A stretch of 64,000 bases of DNA from PALSA-612 sp963742925. GTDB lineage: Bacteria; Actinomycetota; Thermoleophilia; Gaiellales; Gaiellaceae. Shown piece by piece: positions 1-10,375 of this stretch. The notes beneath the pieces are model-generated. The model was not told the origin of the DNA. It did not search any database and was given only the letters and a program-made list of their open reading frames with translations. The position numbers were made by a program, and so were the translations under genes. The stretch spans positions 89,804 to 153,803 of the forward strand of contig CAVUNV010000013.1 of NCBI GenBank assembly GCA_963742925.1, in the 5' to 3' direction. The first letter of the stretch is position 1. Each line of letters starts with the position of its first letter.

Positions 1-271
1 CGCCACTAACAAGGGTGGACAGAACTACAAGCTGTACTGCAACAAGAAGGTCGACAAGCTGATCGCCGCGGGCGAGACCGAGCTCAACCCGGTCAAGCGC
101 TCGGCCGACTACAGGGCCGCGGCCGCGATCGTCTCGAACGAAATCGCGATCGTCCCGCTGTACTCGCAGCCCTCGATCCTCGTCTACAAGTCAGCGATCA
201 AGGGCATGAACAAGAGCAACAACCCGACCTCCTATGGCCCGACTTGGAACGCCGAGCTCTGGCACTGGTAG
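1..271 (+). CDS. Peptide ABC transporter substrate-binding protein, C-terminal end (partial)
   Basis: Only the last ~89 codons are in the window (frame from base 2, stop TAG at 269-271). The residues end in ...YGPTWNAELWHW and include IVPLYSQPS, a pattern typical of the C-terminus of family 5 (SBP_bac_5) extracellular solute-binding proteins, which deliver oligopeptides to Dpp/Opp permeases. The next four genes encode exactly such a permease and ATPase set, which supports the call. The start and any lipoprotein signal lie outside the window. Confidence 0.85.
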   Translation, partial: ATNKGGQNYKLYCNKKVDKLIAAGETELNPVKRSADYRAAAAIVSNEIAIVPLYSQPSILVYKSAIKGMNKSNNPTSYGPTWNAELWHW

Positions 272-300
272 GGAGGACGATCTAACCGAATAAGCAAAAC

Positions 301-334
301 GGATCCGCGCCCGCCCCCGGGCGGGCGCGGATCC
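301..334 (+). promoter_or_regulatory. Perfect inverted repeat between binding-protein and permease genes
   Basis: Arms of 16 bp (301-316 and 319-334, starting GGATCCGCGC) are separated by two bases. No T-run follows, so it is a poor intrinsic terminator. In binding-protein transporter operons a hairpin here commonly stabilises the abundant upstream message and lowers read-through into the permeases; that role is inferred from position. Confidence 0.6.
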
Positions 335-358
335 TGAGCACACCGGGGTGTCCGACAC

Positions 359-1324
359 GTGATCATCTACATCATCAGGCGCGTTCTCTACAGCATCCCG
401 GTGCTGATCATCTCCACGTTCCTGAGCTTCGCGTTCGTGTCGTATGCCGGGAACCCGGTTGCGCAGCTCCGGAACAACCCGCGCATCCCGGCGAGCACGA
501 TCCACAACCTGATCGTCCAGAACCACCTGGACAAGTCGATTCCGGAGCGTTACTGGTACTGGGTGGTCGACGTCTTCACCAACAAGCTGGGCAAGTCCCT
601 GGCCACCCTGCAGCCGATCTGGCCGGACATCACGCGAACGATCGGGCACACGGCCCAGGTGATCATCATCGCGGAGGTTCTCGCGCTCATCGTCGGCTGT
701 CTGATCGGCATCTATTCGGCGATCCGCCAGTACTCCTTCTTCGACTACACGTTCACGACGATCAGCTTCCTCGGCTTCGCGATGCCGACGTTCCTGCTGG
801 CGCTGATGCTCCAGATCCTGTTCGTCGACATCTACCTCAACACCGGTACCCGGATCTTCTACACGTCCGGGCTGAACAGCCCGCACGAGGGAGCCTGGTC
901 GGTCGATCGGCTCCAGCACATCGCTTTACCCGTGATCACGCTCTTCGTGATCAGCTTCGCGCTCTACAGCAGGTACATGCGCGCGTCCATGCTCGAGGTG
1001 AAGAACATGGATTACGTGCGAACGGCGCGTGCGAAGGGCGTTCCGGAGTGGAGAGTGGTCGGCCGCCACGTGGTTCGCAACGCTCTGATCCCGATCACGA
1101 CCGTCGCGGCGCTGAACTTCGGTGCCCTGCTCGGAGGCGCGATCATCACGGAGACCATCTTCAGCCTGGACGGGATCGGGTACTACTTCGTCCAGAGGCT
1201 GCAGGCCGGCGATATCTACGCCGTGATGGCGTACCTCCTCGTCACGTCGGTCTTCATCATCTTCTTCAACCTCGTCGCAGACATCCTGTACGGCGTCCTC
1301 GACCCACGGATCCGGTATGAGTGA
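359..1324 (+). CDS. dppB: Dipeptide/oligopeptide ABC transporter permease (DppB/OppB type)
   Basis: A 321-residue inner-membrane permease. It starts MIIYIIRRVLYSIPVL, the typical DppB N-terminal helix, and carries the BPD-type permease domain with the EAA-like loop near YVRTARAKGVPEWRV that contacts the ATPases. Length fits the family (~310-340). The GTG start at 359 follows the hairpin at 301-334. Its stop overlaps the next gene by 8 bases, indicating translational coupling. Substrate specificity (dipeptide, oligopeptide or nickel) cannot be told from sequence alone. Confidence 0.92.
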   Translation: MIIYIIRRVLYSIPVLIISTFLSFAFVSYAGNPVAQLRNNPRIPASTIHNLIVQNHLDKSIPERYWYWVVDVFTNKLGKSLATLQPIWPDITRTIGHTAQVIIIAEVLALIVGCLIGIYSAIRQYSFFDYTFTTISFLGFAMPTFLLALMLQILFVDIYLNTGTRIFYTSGLNSPHEGAWSVDRLQHIALPVITLFVISFALYSRYMRASMLEVKNMDYVRTARAKGVPEWRVVGRHVVRNALIPITTVAALNFGALLGGAIITETIFSLDGIGYYFVQRLQAGDIYAVMAYLLVTSVFIIFFNLVADILYGVLDPRIRYE

Positions 1325-2313
1325 CTTGAGTGAGCGGCCGCCGCTCCCCGTCGCGGCAGGCGGGGGCGGGGAGGTCGCGTCGCCGGCGTGGAAGGTAGAC
1401 GCCGAAGCGATCCCGGCAGACATCGCCCCCGACTCGACGGTCGAGGCCGGGCTCGAGATCCGCGCCCGCAGTCAATGGGAATACACCTGGCGGCGCTTCC
1501 TCCAGCACAAGGCTGCGGTGATCAGCCTCATTCTGCTGATCATCATCTTCGCCGCCGGCATCTTCTCGGATCAGATCGTTCCCTACGACCCGAACGCGAT
1601 CGACCTCAATTTCATCTACCACGGGCCAACCACGATCGGGCACCATTTCTTCGGCACCGACGAGATCGGGCGCGACTACCTGAGCCGCACGATCGTCGGG
1701 ATCAAGACGTCCCTCGAGGTCGGCGTGTTCGTGGCGGTCATCTCGTCGATCCTCGGCCTCATCGTCGGCATGATCGCCGGCTACTACGGGGGCTGGACCG
1801 ACAACATGCTGATGAGATTCACCGACCTTTTCCTGACCCTCCCGGCGCTCGTGATCCTGCTGACTGCGTCGTCGCTGCTCGGTGAGGGCAGCCAGTGGCG
1901 GGTCAGCTTCATCCTGGCGCTCTTCTTCTGGACGACGATCGCGCGCGTGGTCCGCGGCAACTTCCTCTCGCTGCGCGAGAAGGAGTTCGTGGAGGCCGCG
2001 AAGGCCATCGGCGCGGGAGACGCTCGCATCATGTTCCGGCACATGCTCCCGAACACGCTCGGGCCGATCGTCGTCAACGGCACCCTGGCCGTCGGAACGG
2101 CGATCCTGGTCGAGGCGGCACTCTCGTTCCTCGGCTTCGGGATCAAGCCGCCGACACCGTCGCTCGGTGTGCTCGTCGCCGGCGCCCAGACCTACCCGCA
2201 GGCGTGGTGGCTGGCGCTCTTTCCCGGTCTGATCATCGTCCTCATGGTGCTCTGCATCAACTTCGTCGGGGACGGACTCCGCGACGCGCTCGACCCGACC
2301 CAGCAGAGGGTGC

Positions 2314-2321
<8 letters not shown>
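1317..2321 (+). CDS. dppC: Dipeptide/oligopeptide ABC transporter permease (DppC/OppC type)
   Basis: A 334-residue second permease subunit. An N-terminal cytoplasmic stretch of ~55 residues precedes the first membrane helix, then the DppC-typical segments FGTDEIGRDYLSR and EKEFVEAAKAIGAG (EAA loop) and C-terminal DGLRDALDP. ATG at 1317 lies inside the end of dppB, and the stop overlaps dppD by 8 bases, so the genes form one coupled operon. It pairs with DppB to form the transmembrane channel. Confidence 0.92.
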
Positions 2322-3341
<1,020 letters not shown>

Positions 3342-3345
<4 letters not shown>

Positions 3346-4466
3346 CGAGCGGCTCCCCTCAGGTGGAGACGAACGCGGAAGCAACCTCGGTCGAGGAGCC
3401 TGAAGCGGCCGAAACGCTCCTGCGTGTAGAAGGCCTCGTCAAGTACTTCCCGATCCGTCACGGCCTGTTCAAGAAGACCGTGGGCTGGATTCACGCCGTC
3501 GACGGCGTCGACTTCTCGCTGCAGACCGGCGAGACGCTCGGTCTCGTCGGCGAGTCGGGCTGCGGCAAGACGACGCTGTCGCGCACGATCATGAGGCTCG
3601 TCGAGCCGACTTCAGGCAAGATCATCTTCAACGGGCAGGACATCACGGGCTTTTCGCGGCGCGAGATGCGCGGCGTCCGTGCGCAGATGCAGATCGTCTT
3701 CCAGGACCCGTATGCCTCGCTGAACCCGCGGATGACGGTGCGCAGCATCGTCTCCGAGCCGCTGCGGGTCCAGGGCACCTTCGACCGACGCATGGGCCCT
3801 CGCCGCGTGGACGAGCTGCTGAAGACGGTCGGTCTCAGCCCGGAGCACGGCAACCGGTTCCCGCACGAGTTCTCGGGCGGCCAGCGGCAGCGGATCGGCG
3901 TCGCCCGTGCGCTGGCGCTCAACCCGAAGCTGATCGTGCTCGACGAGCCCGTCTCGGCGTTGGACGTCTCGATCAGAGCGCAGGTGATCAACCTCTTCGA
4001 ATCGCTGCAGCACCAGCTCGGGCTGACGTACATCTTCGTCGCCCACGACCTCTCGGTGGTGCGCCACGTCTCGGACCGCGTCGCGGTCATGTACCTCGGC
4101 AAGATCGTCGAGTTCGGGACGCGGGACGACGTCTACCAGCGGCCGAGCCATCCCTACACCCAGGCGCTCCTCTCTGCCGTGCCGATCGAGGATCCGAGCC
4201 TGCGCGGCAAGCGGAAGCGGATCGTGCTCGAAGGCGATGTTCCAAGCCCTGCGAACCCTCCGTCCGGGTGTCGCTTCCGCACACGCTGCTGGAAGGCGCA
4301 GCAGATCTGCTCGGAGGAGGAGCCCGCGCTCTCGATCCGCGAGGGTGGCGGCGGCCATCTCAGTGCGTGCCACTTCGCAGAGGTCGCGAGACCACTCGAC
4401 GTCGACCCCGACTCGAAGACTCAGGAGGCGACGGAAACGCGTCACCCCCCAATGTCAGACAACTAA
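3342..4466 (+). CDS. dppF: Peptide ABC transporter ATP-binding protein (DppF/OppF type)
   Basis: A 374-residue second ATPase. Walker A is GESGCGKTT, signature SGGQRQR, Walker B LIVLDEPVSALD, H-loop VAHDLSV, again with the C-terminal Cys-rich oligopeptide tail (CRFRTRCWKAQQIC). The frame is open further upstream, but GTG at 3342 in a GTGA overlap with the dppD stop fits the coupling used throughout the operon and gives the family length. This is the last gene of the transporter operon. Confidence 0.92.
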
Positions 4467-4497
4467 CTCTTCTCGCTCCGGTGCGTCACAAAGGTCA

Positions 4498-4947
4498 ATG
4501 AGGCTTGTTCACATGCGATCGAAGAAGTGCGACCGTGCGCGGCACTGGATCTCGCTGCGTGCCGACGGCGAGCTCTCGGAGTTCGAGGGAGTCCTGCTCG
4601 CTGCCCACCTGGGCCGCTGCGCCGAGTGCCGAGCGTTCAAGGTCGACGTGGATGCGATGGTGTCCTCGCTTCGCGAGGCGCCGCTCGAGCGGCTCTCACG
4701 GCCGATCGAGCTGCCGCGGCGAGGCCGTGTTCATGTCGGCAGCCGCCTCCAGCACGCCGGCCCCGCTGTCGCCGTCATCGTCCTCGCCATCGTGTCCATG
4801 GGCAGCCTCGGCGCGCTCGGGTTGGAGAACGGCGGGCACCCGTCGCGGCCGGCGCGAACCGTCATCAGCACGCCTCACGACTCCTCCTCGCACCTTCGCC
4901 AGAACGTCCAGCGTCCCGCACAGTCGCGTCGTCTCCAGGCTGAGTAG
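4498..4947 (+). CDS. Anti-sigma factor-like zinc-finger membrane protein
   Basis: A 149-residue protein with an N-terminal putative zinc finger of the zf-HC2/anti-sigma type: the spacing H-x3-C-x2-C is seen in AAHLGRCAEC. One membrane helix lies around residues 85-108 (AVAVIVLAIVSMGSLGALGL), followed by a short extracytoplasmic tail. Such proteins hold ECF sigma factors at the membrane, but no sigma-factor gene adjoins it, so its partner is unknown. ATG at 4498; an in-frame ATG at 4513 is possible. Confidence 0.6.
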   Translation: MRLVHMRSKKCDRARHWISLRADGELSEFEGVLLAAHLGRCAECRAFKVDVDAMVSSLREAPLERLSRPIELPRRGRVHVGSRLQHAGPAVAVIVLAIVSMGSLGALGLENGGHPSRPARTVISTPHDSSSHLRQNVQRPAQSRRLQAE

Positions 4948-5031
4948 CGAACTTCGCTAGGCTGCCAGGCGCCGAGGGGCGCCGTGTTCCGGCATGCCCC
5001 TGCTACCAATCCGAAGATCGGCAGGAGACTC

Positions 5032-6474
5032 ATGGCCGCGAACGCAACCAGCAGCACGCAGAACATCGGCAAGATCGTGGAGATCAAGGGGGTCGTGCTC
5101 GACGCGGTCTTCCCCGATCGCCTGCCGGAGATCTACGCCGCGCTCAAGATCAGCGTCCCGGGAAGCGACGGCGCCGCCGCCACCGACCTGATCGCCGAGG
5201 TGCAGCAGCATCTCGGTGACGACCGGGTGCGCGCGGTCGCCATGGACTCGACCGACGGCCTGGCCCGCGGTACCGACGTCCTCGACACCGGGAAGCCGAT
5301 CACCGTCCCGGTCGGCGACGCCACGCTCGGGCGGCTCTGGAACGTGATCGGTGAGCCGGTCGATCACAAGGAGCCGGCCCCGGAAGGCACCGAGCGCTGG
5401 CCCATCCATCGCGAGCCGCCGGCCTTCGCGGAGCTGTCCTCGAAGCTCGAGATCTTCGAGACCGGGATCAAGGTGATCGACCTGATCGCCCCGTACGTGA
5501 AGGGCGGCAAGACAGGCCTGTTCGGCGGTGCCGGCCTCGGCAAGACCGTGCTGATCCAGGAGCTGATCCACAACATCGCCACCCAGCACGGCGGCCTGTC
5601 CGTGTTCGCGGGCGTCGGCGAGCGCACCCGCGAGGGGAACGACCTCTGGATCGAGATGACCGAGTCGGGCGTGATCTCGAAGACGGCGCTCGTGTACGGG
5701 CAGATGAACGAGCCGCCGGGGGCGCGACTGCGCGTCGGCCTGGCCGGCCTGACGATGGCCGAGTACTTCCGCGACGAGTCCGGGCAGGACGTGCTCCTGT
5801 TCATCGACAACATCTTCCGCTTCGTCCAGGCCGGCTCCGAGGTCTCGGCGCTGCTCGGCCGTATGCCGAGCGCGGTCGGCTACCAGCCGACGCTGGCCAC
5901 CGAGATGGGGCAGCTCCAGGAGCGGATCACGTCGACCCGCACGGGCTCGATCACGTCCGTCCAGGCCGTGTACGTGCCGGCCGACGACCTCACCGACCCG
6001 GCCCCGGCGAACACGTTCGCCCACCTCGACGCGACGACCGTGCTCTCGCGCGCGATCGTGGAGAAGGGCATCTTCCCGGCCGTCGACCCGCTCGACTCGT
6101 TCTCCCGCGCGCTCCAGCCGGGTGTCGTCTCGGCGGAGCACTACGCGACGGCCACGGCCGTCCAGGAGATCCTGCAGCGCTACAAGGACCTGCAGGACAT
6201 CATCGCCATCCTCGGCATGGACGAGCTGTCGGACGAGGACAAGCTGACCGTCCAGCGTGCCCGCAAGATCGAGCGGTTCCTGTCGCAGCCGATGTTCGTG
6301 GCCGAGGCGTTCACCGCCCGCCCGGGCGTCTACGTGAAGCTCGAGGACACGGTGCGCGGCTTCCAGGAGATCGTCGAGGGCAAGCACGACGACCTGCCGG
6401 AGCAGGCGTTCTACATGGCCGGGACGATCGAGGAGGCCGTCGAGAACGCCAAGGGCTCGGCGGTCGCCGCCTAG
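5032..6474 (+). CDS. atpD: ATP synthase F1 subunit beta
   Basis: A 480-residue catalytic subunit of F1Fo ATP synthase. The P-loop is GGAGLGKT, the catalytic glutamate is in GVGERTREGNDL, and the DELSEED-type lever is MDELSDEDKL. ATG at 5032 is preceded by an AGGAG ribosome site at ~5023, so an upstream in-frame GTG (4984) is unlikely. atpC follows after 15 bases, but atpA and atpG, normally just upstream, are absent: an anti-sigma-like gene and a transporter are there instead. Confidence 0.97.
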   Translation: MAANATSSTQNIGKIVEIKGVVLDAVFPDRLPEIYAALKISVPGSDGAAATDLIAEVQQHLGDDRVRAVAMDSTDGLARGTDVLDTGKPITVPVGDATLGRLWNVIGEPVDHKEPAPEGTERWPIHREPPAFAELSSKLEIFETGIKVIDLIAPYVKGGKTGLFGGAGLGKTVLIQELIHNIATQHGGLSVFAGVGERTREGNDLWIEMTESGVISKTALVYGQMNEPPGARLRVGLAGLTMAEYFRDESGQDVLLFIDNIFRFVQAGSEVSALLGRMPSAVGYQPTLATEMGQLQERITSTRTGSITSVQAVYVPADDLTDPAPANTFAHLDATTVLSRAIVEKGIFPAVDPLDSFSRALQPGVVSAEHYATATAVQEILQRYKDLQDIIAILGMDELSDEDKLTVQRARKIERFLSQPMFVAEAFTARPGVYVKLEDTVRGFQEIVEGKHDDLPEQAFYMAGTIEEAVENAKGSAVAA

Positions 6475-6489
6475 CGGGGAGTAGGTTCC

Positions 6490-6954
6490 GTGGCCGACGA
6501 GCGCAGGCGCTTCGAGGTGTCCCTCGTGACGCCCGAAGGGGCGGCATACGAGGGCGAGTGCGAGATGCTGATCGTCCCCGGCGCGGCCGGCGAGATCGGG
6601 ATCCTGGCGCGGCACGCGCCGCTCGTGGCGATGCTCAAGGCCGGCTCGACACGCGTGCACGTCCACGAGAACGAGGTGCTCGAGTTCGCGACCGGGCCCG
6701 GCTTCTTCAAGGTCGAGCAGGATCGCGCCTTGGCGCTCGTGGACGACGCGGTCGACGCCCGGGAGATCGACTCCGACCGTGCGCGGACACAGCTCGAGGA
6801 GGCCCGTGCCGAGCTCGAGCGCCTCGATGCCGGCGAGTCGGATGCCGATCGCTGGCAGATCGAGGAGCGGATCCGCCACGCCGAGAACCAGCTCGCGGTT
6901 GCGGACGGCGGCCCGGCGACCGATCTGCGCGTCGCCGCACCCCCCAGCGGCTAA
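6490..6954 (+). CDS. atpC: ATP synthase F1 subunit epsilon
   Basis: A 154-residue epsilon subunit. The N-terminal beta-sandwich contains VTPEGAAYEGECEMLIVPGAAGEIGIL, abbreviated here by its hallmark GEIGIL; the C-terminal region is a helical hairpin rich in Glu/Arg/Leu. It is slightly longer than the usual 130-140 residues because of a flexible tail. GTG start 15 bases after atpD implies a two-gene transcription unit ended by the hairpin at 6957-6984. Confidence 0.93.
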   Translation: MADERRRFEVSLVTPEGAAYEGECEMLIVPGAAGEIGILARHAPLVAMLKAGSTRVHVHENEVLEFATGPGFFKVEQDRALALVDDAVDAREIDSDRARTQLEEARAELERLDAGESDADRWQIEERIRHAENQLAVADGGPATDLRVAAPPSG

Positions 6955-6956
6955 GT

Positions 6957-6984
6957 CCGCGCGAAGTCCCACGACTTCGCGCGG
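6957..6984 (+). terminator. Hairpin after atpDC
   Basis: An 11-bp perfect stem (6957-6967 with 6974-6984, arm CCGCGCGAAGT) and a 6-base loop directly follow the atpC stop. A T-rich tail is missing, as is common in high-GC actinobacteria, so it is a probable terminator without a canonical U tract. Confidence 0.6.
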
Positions 6985-7085
6985 CAGGTCGCGTCCTGAA
7001 ACGGCCTTAACATCAGGTCGGTATCCTGGGCCTAGCCAGCCTCCCGGGCCCTTCCGGGAGCGGCTCCCGCGCCTTTCGCCAGCTC

Positions 7086-9044
7086 GTGCGTACCACGCTC
7101 AAACGAGGACACGGCCGCACAGCCCTCGACGGCAACGGATCGGGGCGGTCGACGCTGCCGCCCGACGCCCTTTCGCCGATGTCGCTCTACACGGTCGAGG
7201 AGCCAACGTCGCCGGGGCACCTGCGCGTGGCAGCCCGCATCCTCGGGTGGATCGCGCTGGTCCTGGTCATCGTCGCCGCGGGCTTCGGAGGCGGCGCGTA
7301 CCTCTTCTACCACGAGAGTGTGGCCGCGACCGCACCGCACCACCGTGACGTCATTGCCGCCGTCAACGATGTGGCCCCGGTGTTGCCGCATCACGCTGCG
7401 ATCGCACTCGTGCTCGGGTACGACCATCGCGTGGGCGACAACTACGCGGGATCGCGGTCCGACTCGATGATGCTGCTGCGCGCCGATCCGGTGACGCAGA
7501 CGATCTCGATGATGTCCTTGCCGCGCGACCTGCTCGTCGACGTGCGCTGCCCGGGGAAGGACTACGGGCTCGGCAAGATCAACTCTGCCTACTCGTACTG
7601 CGGCGCAGTCGGCAGCCTGCTGACCGTCAAGGCGGTGACGAGCCTGCCGATCAACTACCTGATCACGCTCGACTTCCGGGGCTTCAAGAAGATCGTCAAC
7701 ACGCTCGGCGGCGTCTGGATGGACGTCGACCGCCGCTACCTCAACACTCAGAGTGGCCCGTACGGCTACGCGACGATCAACCTGCAGCCCGGCTACCAGA
7801 AGCTCACCGGCGGCGCTGCGCTCGACTTCGTCCGCTTCCGGCACACCGATTCCGACATCTACCGGGTCGCGCGCCAGCAGCTGTTCGTGCAGGCGATGAA
7901 GGCGCAGTTCAAGAAAGGCTTCTCCTTCTCGCTCGGGGGCGCGCTGAACGCCGTCAAGGTGATCAGCATCCTGAGCGAGAACGTCGAGATCGCGCCCAAG
8001 GTCAGCGGCCAGACGGTCTACAACTGGGCCGGGTTCATCCATGATCTCCCCTCCGGCCACTTCTGCCAGACGAAGATCGGCGGGCTGGCGGGCGGCAGCG
8101 ACCTGACGACCGACGCCGGCAACATCACGGCCGCCGTGCAGGACTTCACCACGCCGTGCAGCGTGCAGCAGGCCGCGCAGGCGAACACGGTCGCGCTCGG
8201 CGGAAAGGTCAAGCAAACCGTCCCGGTGCCGGCGGCGACCTCGATACTCGTCCTGAACGGGAACGGCGTGCCCGGTGCAGCCGCCGACGCGAAGTACCGG
8301 CTCCTCCAGCGCGGCTACCGGATGGTCGACCCGCCGGCCGGACGGACCGCGAACGCGCCCAGCTCCGACATCTTCCACACGAAGGTCTACTACCAGTCGT
8401 GGAGCAAGCGCGGCAAGGCGGCTGCGGGCTCGCTCGCCGCCGTGCTGGCCCCCGCCGATGCAGCACCGCTCCCTCGTGAGATGAGGCCGTTCTGCGGCGG
8501 TGGGGTCATGCTGTGCATCGTCGTCGGCAAGACGTACCACAACTCGCTGCCGCCGCTAGAGACGCAGCCCCAGATCAAGCACCAGGCTCCCACCGTGTTC
8601 AACGACCGATCCGAGACCGAGCCGCTCGTACGCGCCGCCCAGCGTGGCGTCCCGTTCCGGCTGATGGTGCCGAACGTGCTCGAGTCGTCGTCGTCTCCCG
8701 ACACGGTCGGGGGCGACCGGCCGATCCGGGTCTACACGATCTCGGACAAGCACAAGGCCGTCCGGCTTGTCTTCCACCGCAGCGGCGTCAACGAGTACTG
8801 GGGCATCCAGGAGACAGACTGGCGGGACGCGCCGGTGCTGAGCGACAGGAGCTTCCACCGTGTGATCGGCGGCCGCTCCTACCTCTTCTACTACCACAGC
8901 CAGCACCTGCACATGATCGTGCTGAGAGTCGGCAAGGCCGACTACTGGGTCGTCAACACGCTCATCGACTCGCTCTCCAACGAGACGATGATCGCGATCG
9001 CCAAGGGCCTGCAGCCGCTCGGCACCGCGAAGGGGAAGAGCTAG
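7086..9044 (+). CDS. LCP (LytR-CpsA-Psr) family protein with LytR C-terminal domain
   Basis: A 652-residue membrane-anchored extracytoplasmic protein. A short cytoplasmic start and one helix (~52-75) are followed by the LCP catalytic domain (~105-275; hallmarks SRSDSMMLL, SLPRDLLVDV, ALDFVRFRHTDSDIYR). A LytR_C-type domain lies around 390-475 (ILVLNGNGVPGAA ... VYYQSW), then a ~170-residue extension. LCP enzymes transfer polymers from lipid carriers to peptidoglycan or arabinogalactan. The start is uncertain: GTG at 7086 or ATG at 7179. The neighbouring sugar-nucleotide genes fit envelope glycopolymer assembly. Confidence 0.88.
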   Translation: MRTTLKRGHGRTALDGNGSGRSTLPPDALSPMSLYTVEEPTSPGHLRVAARILGWIALVLVIVAAGFGGGAYLFYHESVAATAPHHRDVIAAVNDVAPVLPHHAAIALVLGYDHRVGDNYAGSRSDSMMLLRADPVTQTISMMSLPRDLLVDVRCPGKDYGLGKINSAYSYCGAVGSLLTVKAVTSLPINYLITLDFRGFKKIVNTLGGVWMDVDRRYLNTQSGPYGYATINLQPGYQKLTGGAALDFVRFRHTDSDIYRVARQQLFVQAMKAQFKKGFSFSLGGALNAVKVISILSENVEIAPKVSGQTVYNWAGFIHDLPSGHFCQTKIGGLAGGSDLTTDAGNITAAVQDFTTPCSVQQAAQANTVALGGKVKQTVPVPAATSILVLNGNGVPGAAADAKYRLLQRGYRMVDPPAGRTANAPSSDIFHTKVYYQSWSKRGKAAAGSLAAVLAPADAAPLPREMRPFCGGGVMLCIVVGKTYHNSLPPLETQPQIKHQAPTVFNDRSETEPLVRAAQRGVPFRLMVPNVLESSSSPDTVGGDRPIRVYTISDKHKAVRLVFHRSGVNEYWGIQETDWRDAPVLSDRSFHRVIGGRSYLFYYHSQHLHMIVLRVGKADYWVVNTLIDSLSNETMIAIAKGLQPLGTAKGKS

Positions 9045-9046
9045 CG

Positions 9047-10375
9047 GTGTCCCGGATCGCGGTGTTCGGTGCCGGCTACGTCGGCCTCGTCACCGGTGCC
9101 TGCCTGGCCGAGCTCGGGCACGACGTCGTCGTGCGCGACATCCTTCCCGAGCGGATCGAGGCGCTGCGCGCCGGCCGCATTCCGATCTACGAGCCGGGTC
9201 TCGAGGAGCTGCTCGCCCGGAACGCGGGACGCCTCGGCTTCACGCTCGACGTCGCCGACGCGCTCGACGGCGCCGAGTTCGCGTTCGTGGCCGTGGGAAC
9301 GCCGCCCACCTACTCGGGCGACGCCGACCTCTCCGCCGTCTGGACGGTCGTCGACTCGCTGCCGGGGATCGAGGAGGGACTGACGCTCGTCATGAAGAGC
9401 ACCGTGCCGGTGGGCACGGGCGACAAGGTGCGCGCCAACCTCGACGTGCGCGGCCTCGGCGGCGTCGCCTACGTCTCGAACCCCGAGTTCCTGGCCGAGG
9501 GGAACGCCGTCCGCGACTTCATGCACCCCGACCGGGTCGTCGTCGGCGCCTTCGAGCCCGAGCACGCGGCCCGCGTGGCTGCGCTCTACGACTCCATCGA
9601 GACGACCGTCGTCACCACCGACGTCGCGTCGGCCGAGATGATCAAGCTCGCCTCCAACGCTTTCCTGACGACGCGGATCAGCTTCATCAACGAGATCGCG
9701 AACGTGTGCGAGCTCGTCGGCGCGGACGTCATGGACGTGGCGAGAGGGATCGGGCTCGATCACCGGCTCGGCTCGCACTTCCTCAGGGCAGGCGTCGGCT
9801 GGGGCGGAAGCTGCTTCGGCAAGGACGTCTCGGCGCTCAAGCAGCTGGCCGGCAACTCCGGGTACCACTTCCAGCTCCTCTCGGCCGTGATCGAGGTGAA
9901 CGAGCTGCAGAAGCGGCGCCTGGTGGCGAAGCTCGAGAAGCACCTCGGGAAGCTCGGCGACCGCTCGATCGCTCTGCTCGGGCTGGCGTTCAAGCCCGGC
10001 ACGGACGACCTGCGCGATGCGCCGAGCCTCGTGCTCGCCTCGCGTCTGCTCGCGGAGGGCGCCGAGGTGCGTGCCTGGGACCCGGTCGCGGACGCCGGGC
10101 ATCTCCTGCACGGGGTCACGTTCTGCGACTCGTACCTCGAGGCCGTGCAGGGCGCCGACGCGGCGGTGATCGTCACGGAGTGGCCGGAGCTGGTCGGGCT
10201 GCTGGCGCCCGAGGTGCGGGCCGCCATGCGGCATCCGCTCATCGTCGACGGGCGCAACCTGCTCGACCCGGCTGCGGCCCGCGCCGCCGGCTTCCTCTAC
10301 GAGGGCGTGGGGCGGCCGTCGCCCCCTTTCCAGACGCCGGCCGCGGCGCCTGAACAGGACGCTGTGCTGCCTTGA
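9047..10375 (+). CDS. UDP-glucose/GDP-mannose dehydrogenase family protein
   Basis: A 442-residue nucleotide-sugar 6-dehydrogenase that oxidises the C6 hydroxyl of an NDP-hexose to a uronic acid with two NAD. It has an N-terminal Rossmann motif GAGYVGLV, catalytic Cys in GGSCFGKD (~residue 255), and C-terminal LAFKPGTDDLRDAPS. GTG at 9047 is two bases after the LCP stop; the frame is open upstream, but this is where homology starts. A second, broken member lies at 51-52 kb. Confidence 0.93.
   Translation: MSRIAVFGAGYVGLVTGACLAELGHDVVVRDILPERIEALRAGRIPIYEPGLEELLARNAGRLGFTLDVADALDGAEFAFVAVGTPPTYSGDADLSAVWTVVDSLPGIEEGLTLVMKSTVPVGTGDKVRANLDVRGLGGVAYVSNPEFLAEGNAVRDFMHPDRVVVGAFEPEHAARVAALYDSIETTVVTTDVASAEMIKLASNAFLTTRISFINEIANVCELVGADVMDVARGIGLDHRLGSHFLRAGVGWGGSCFGKDVSALKQLAGNSGYHFQLLSAVIEVNELQKRRLVAKLEKHLGKLGDRSIALLGLAFKPGTDDLRDAPSLVLASRLLAEGAEVRAWDPVADAGHLLHGVTFCDSYLEAVQGADAAVIVTEWPELVGLLAPEVRAAMRHPLIVDGRNLLDPAAARAAGFLYEGVGRPSPPFQTPAAAPEQDAVLP

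Noticed and set aside
4957..6972. Long open frame antisense to atpD/atpC
   Set aside because: It mirrors the G/C third-position bias of the real genes; the translation is Arg/Asp/His/Leu-rich without domains. Similar long antisense frames opposite mtnA (15.5-17.8 kb) and secA (19.1-22.3 kb) were dropped for the same reason.
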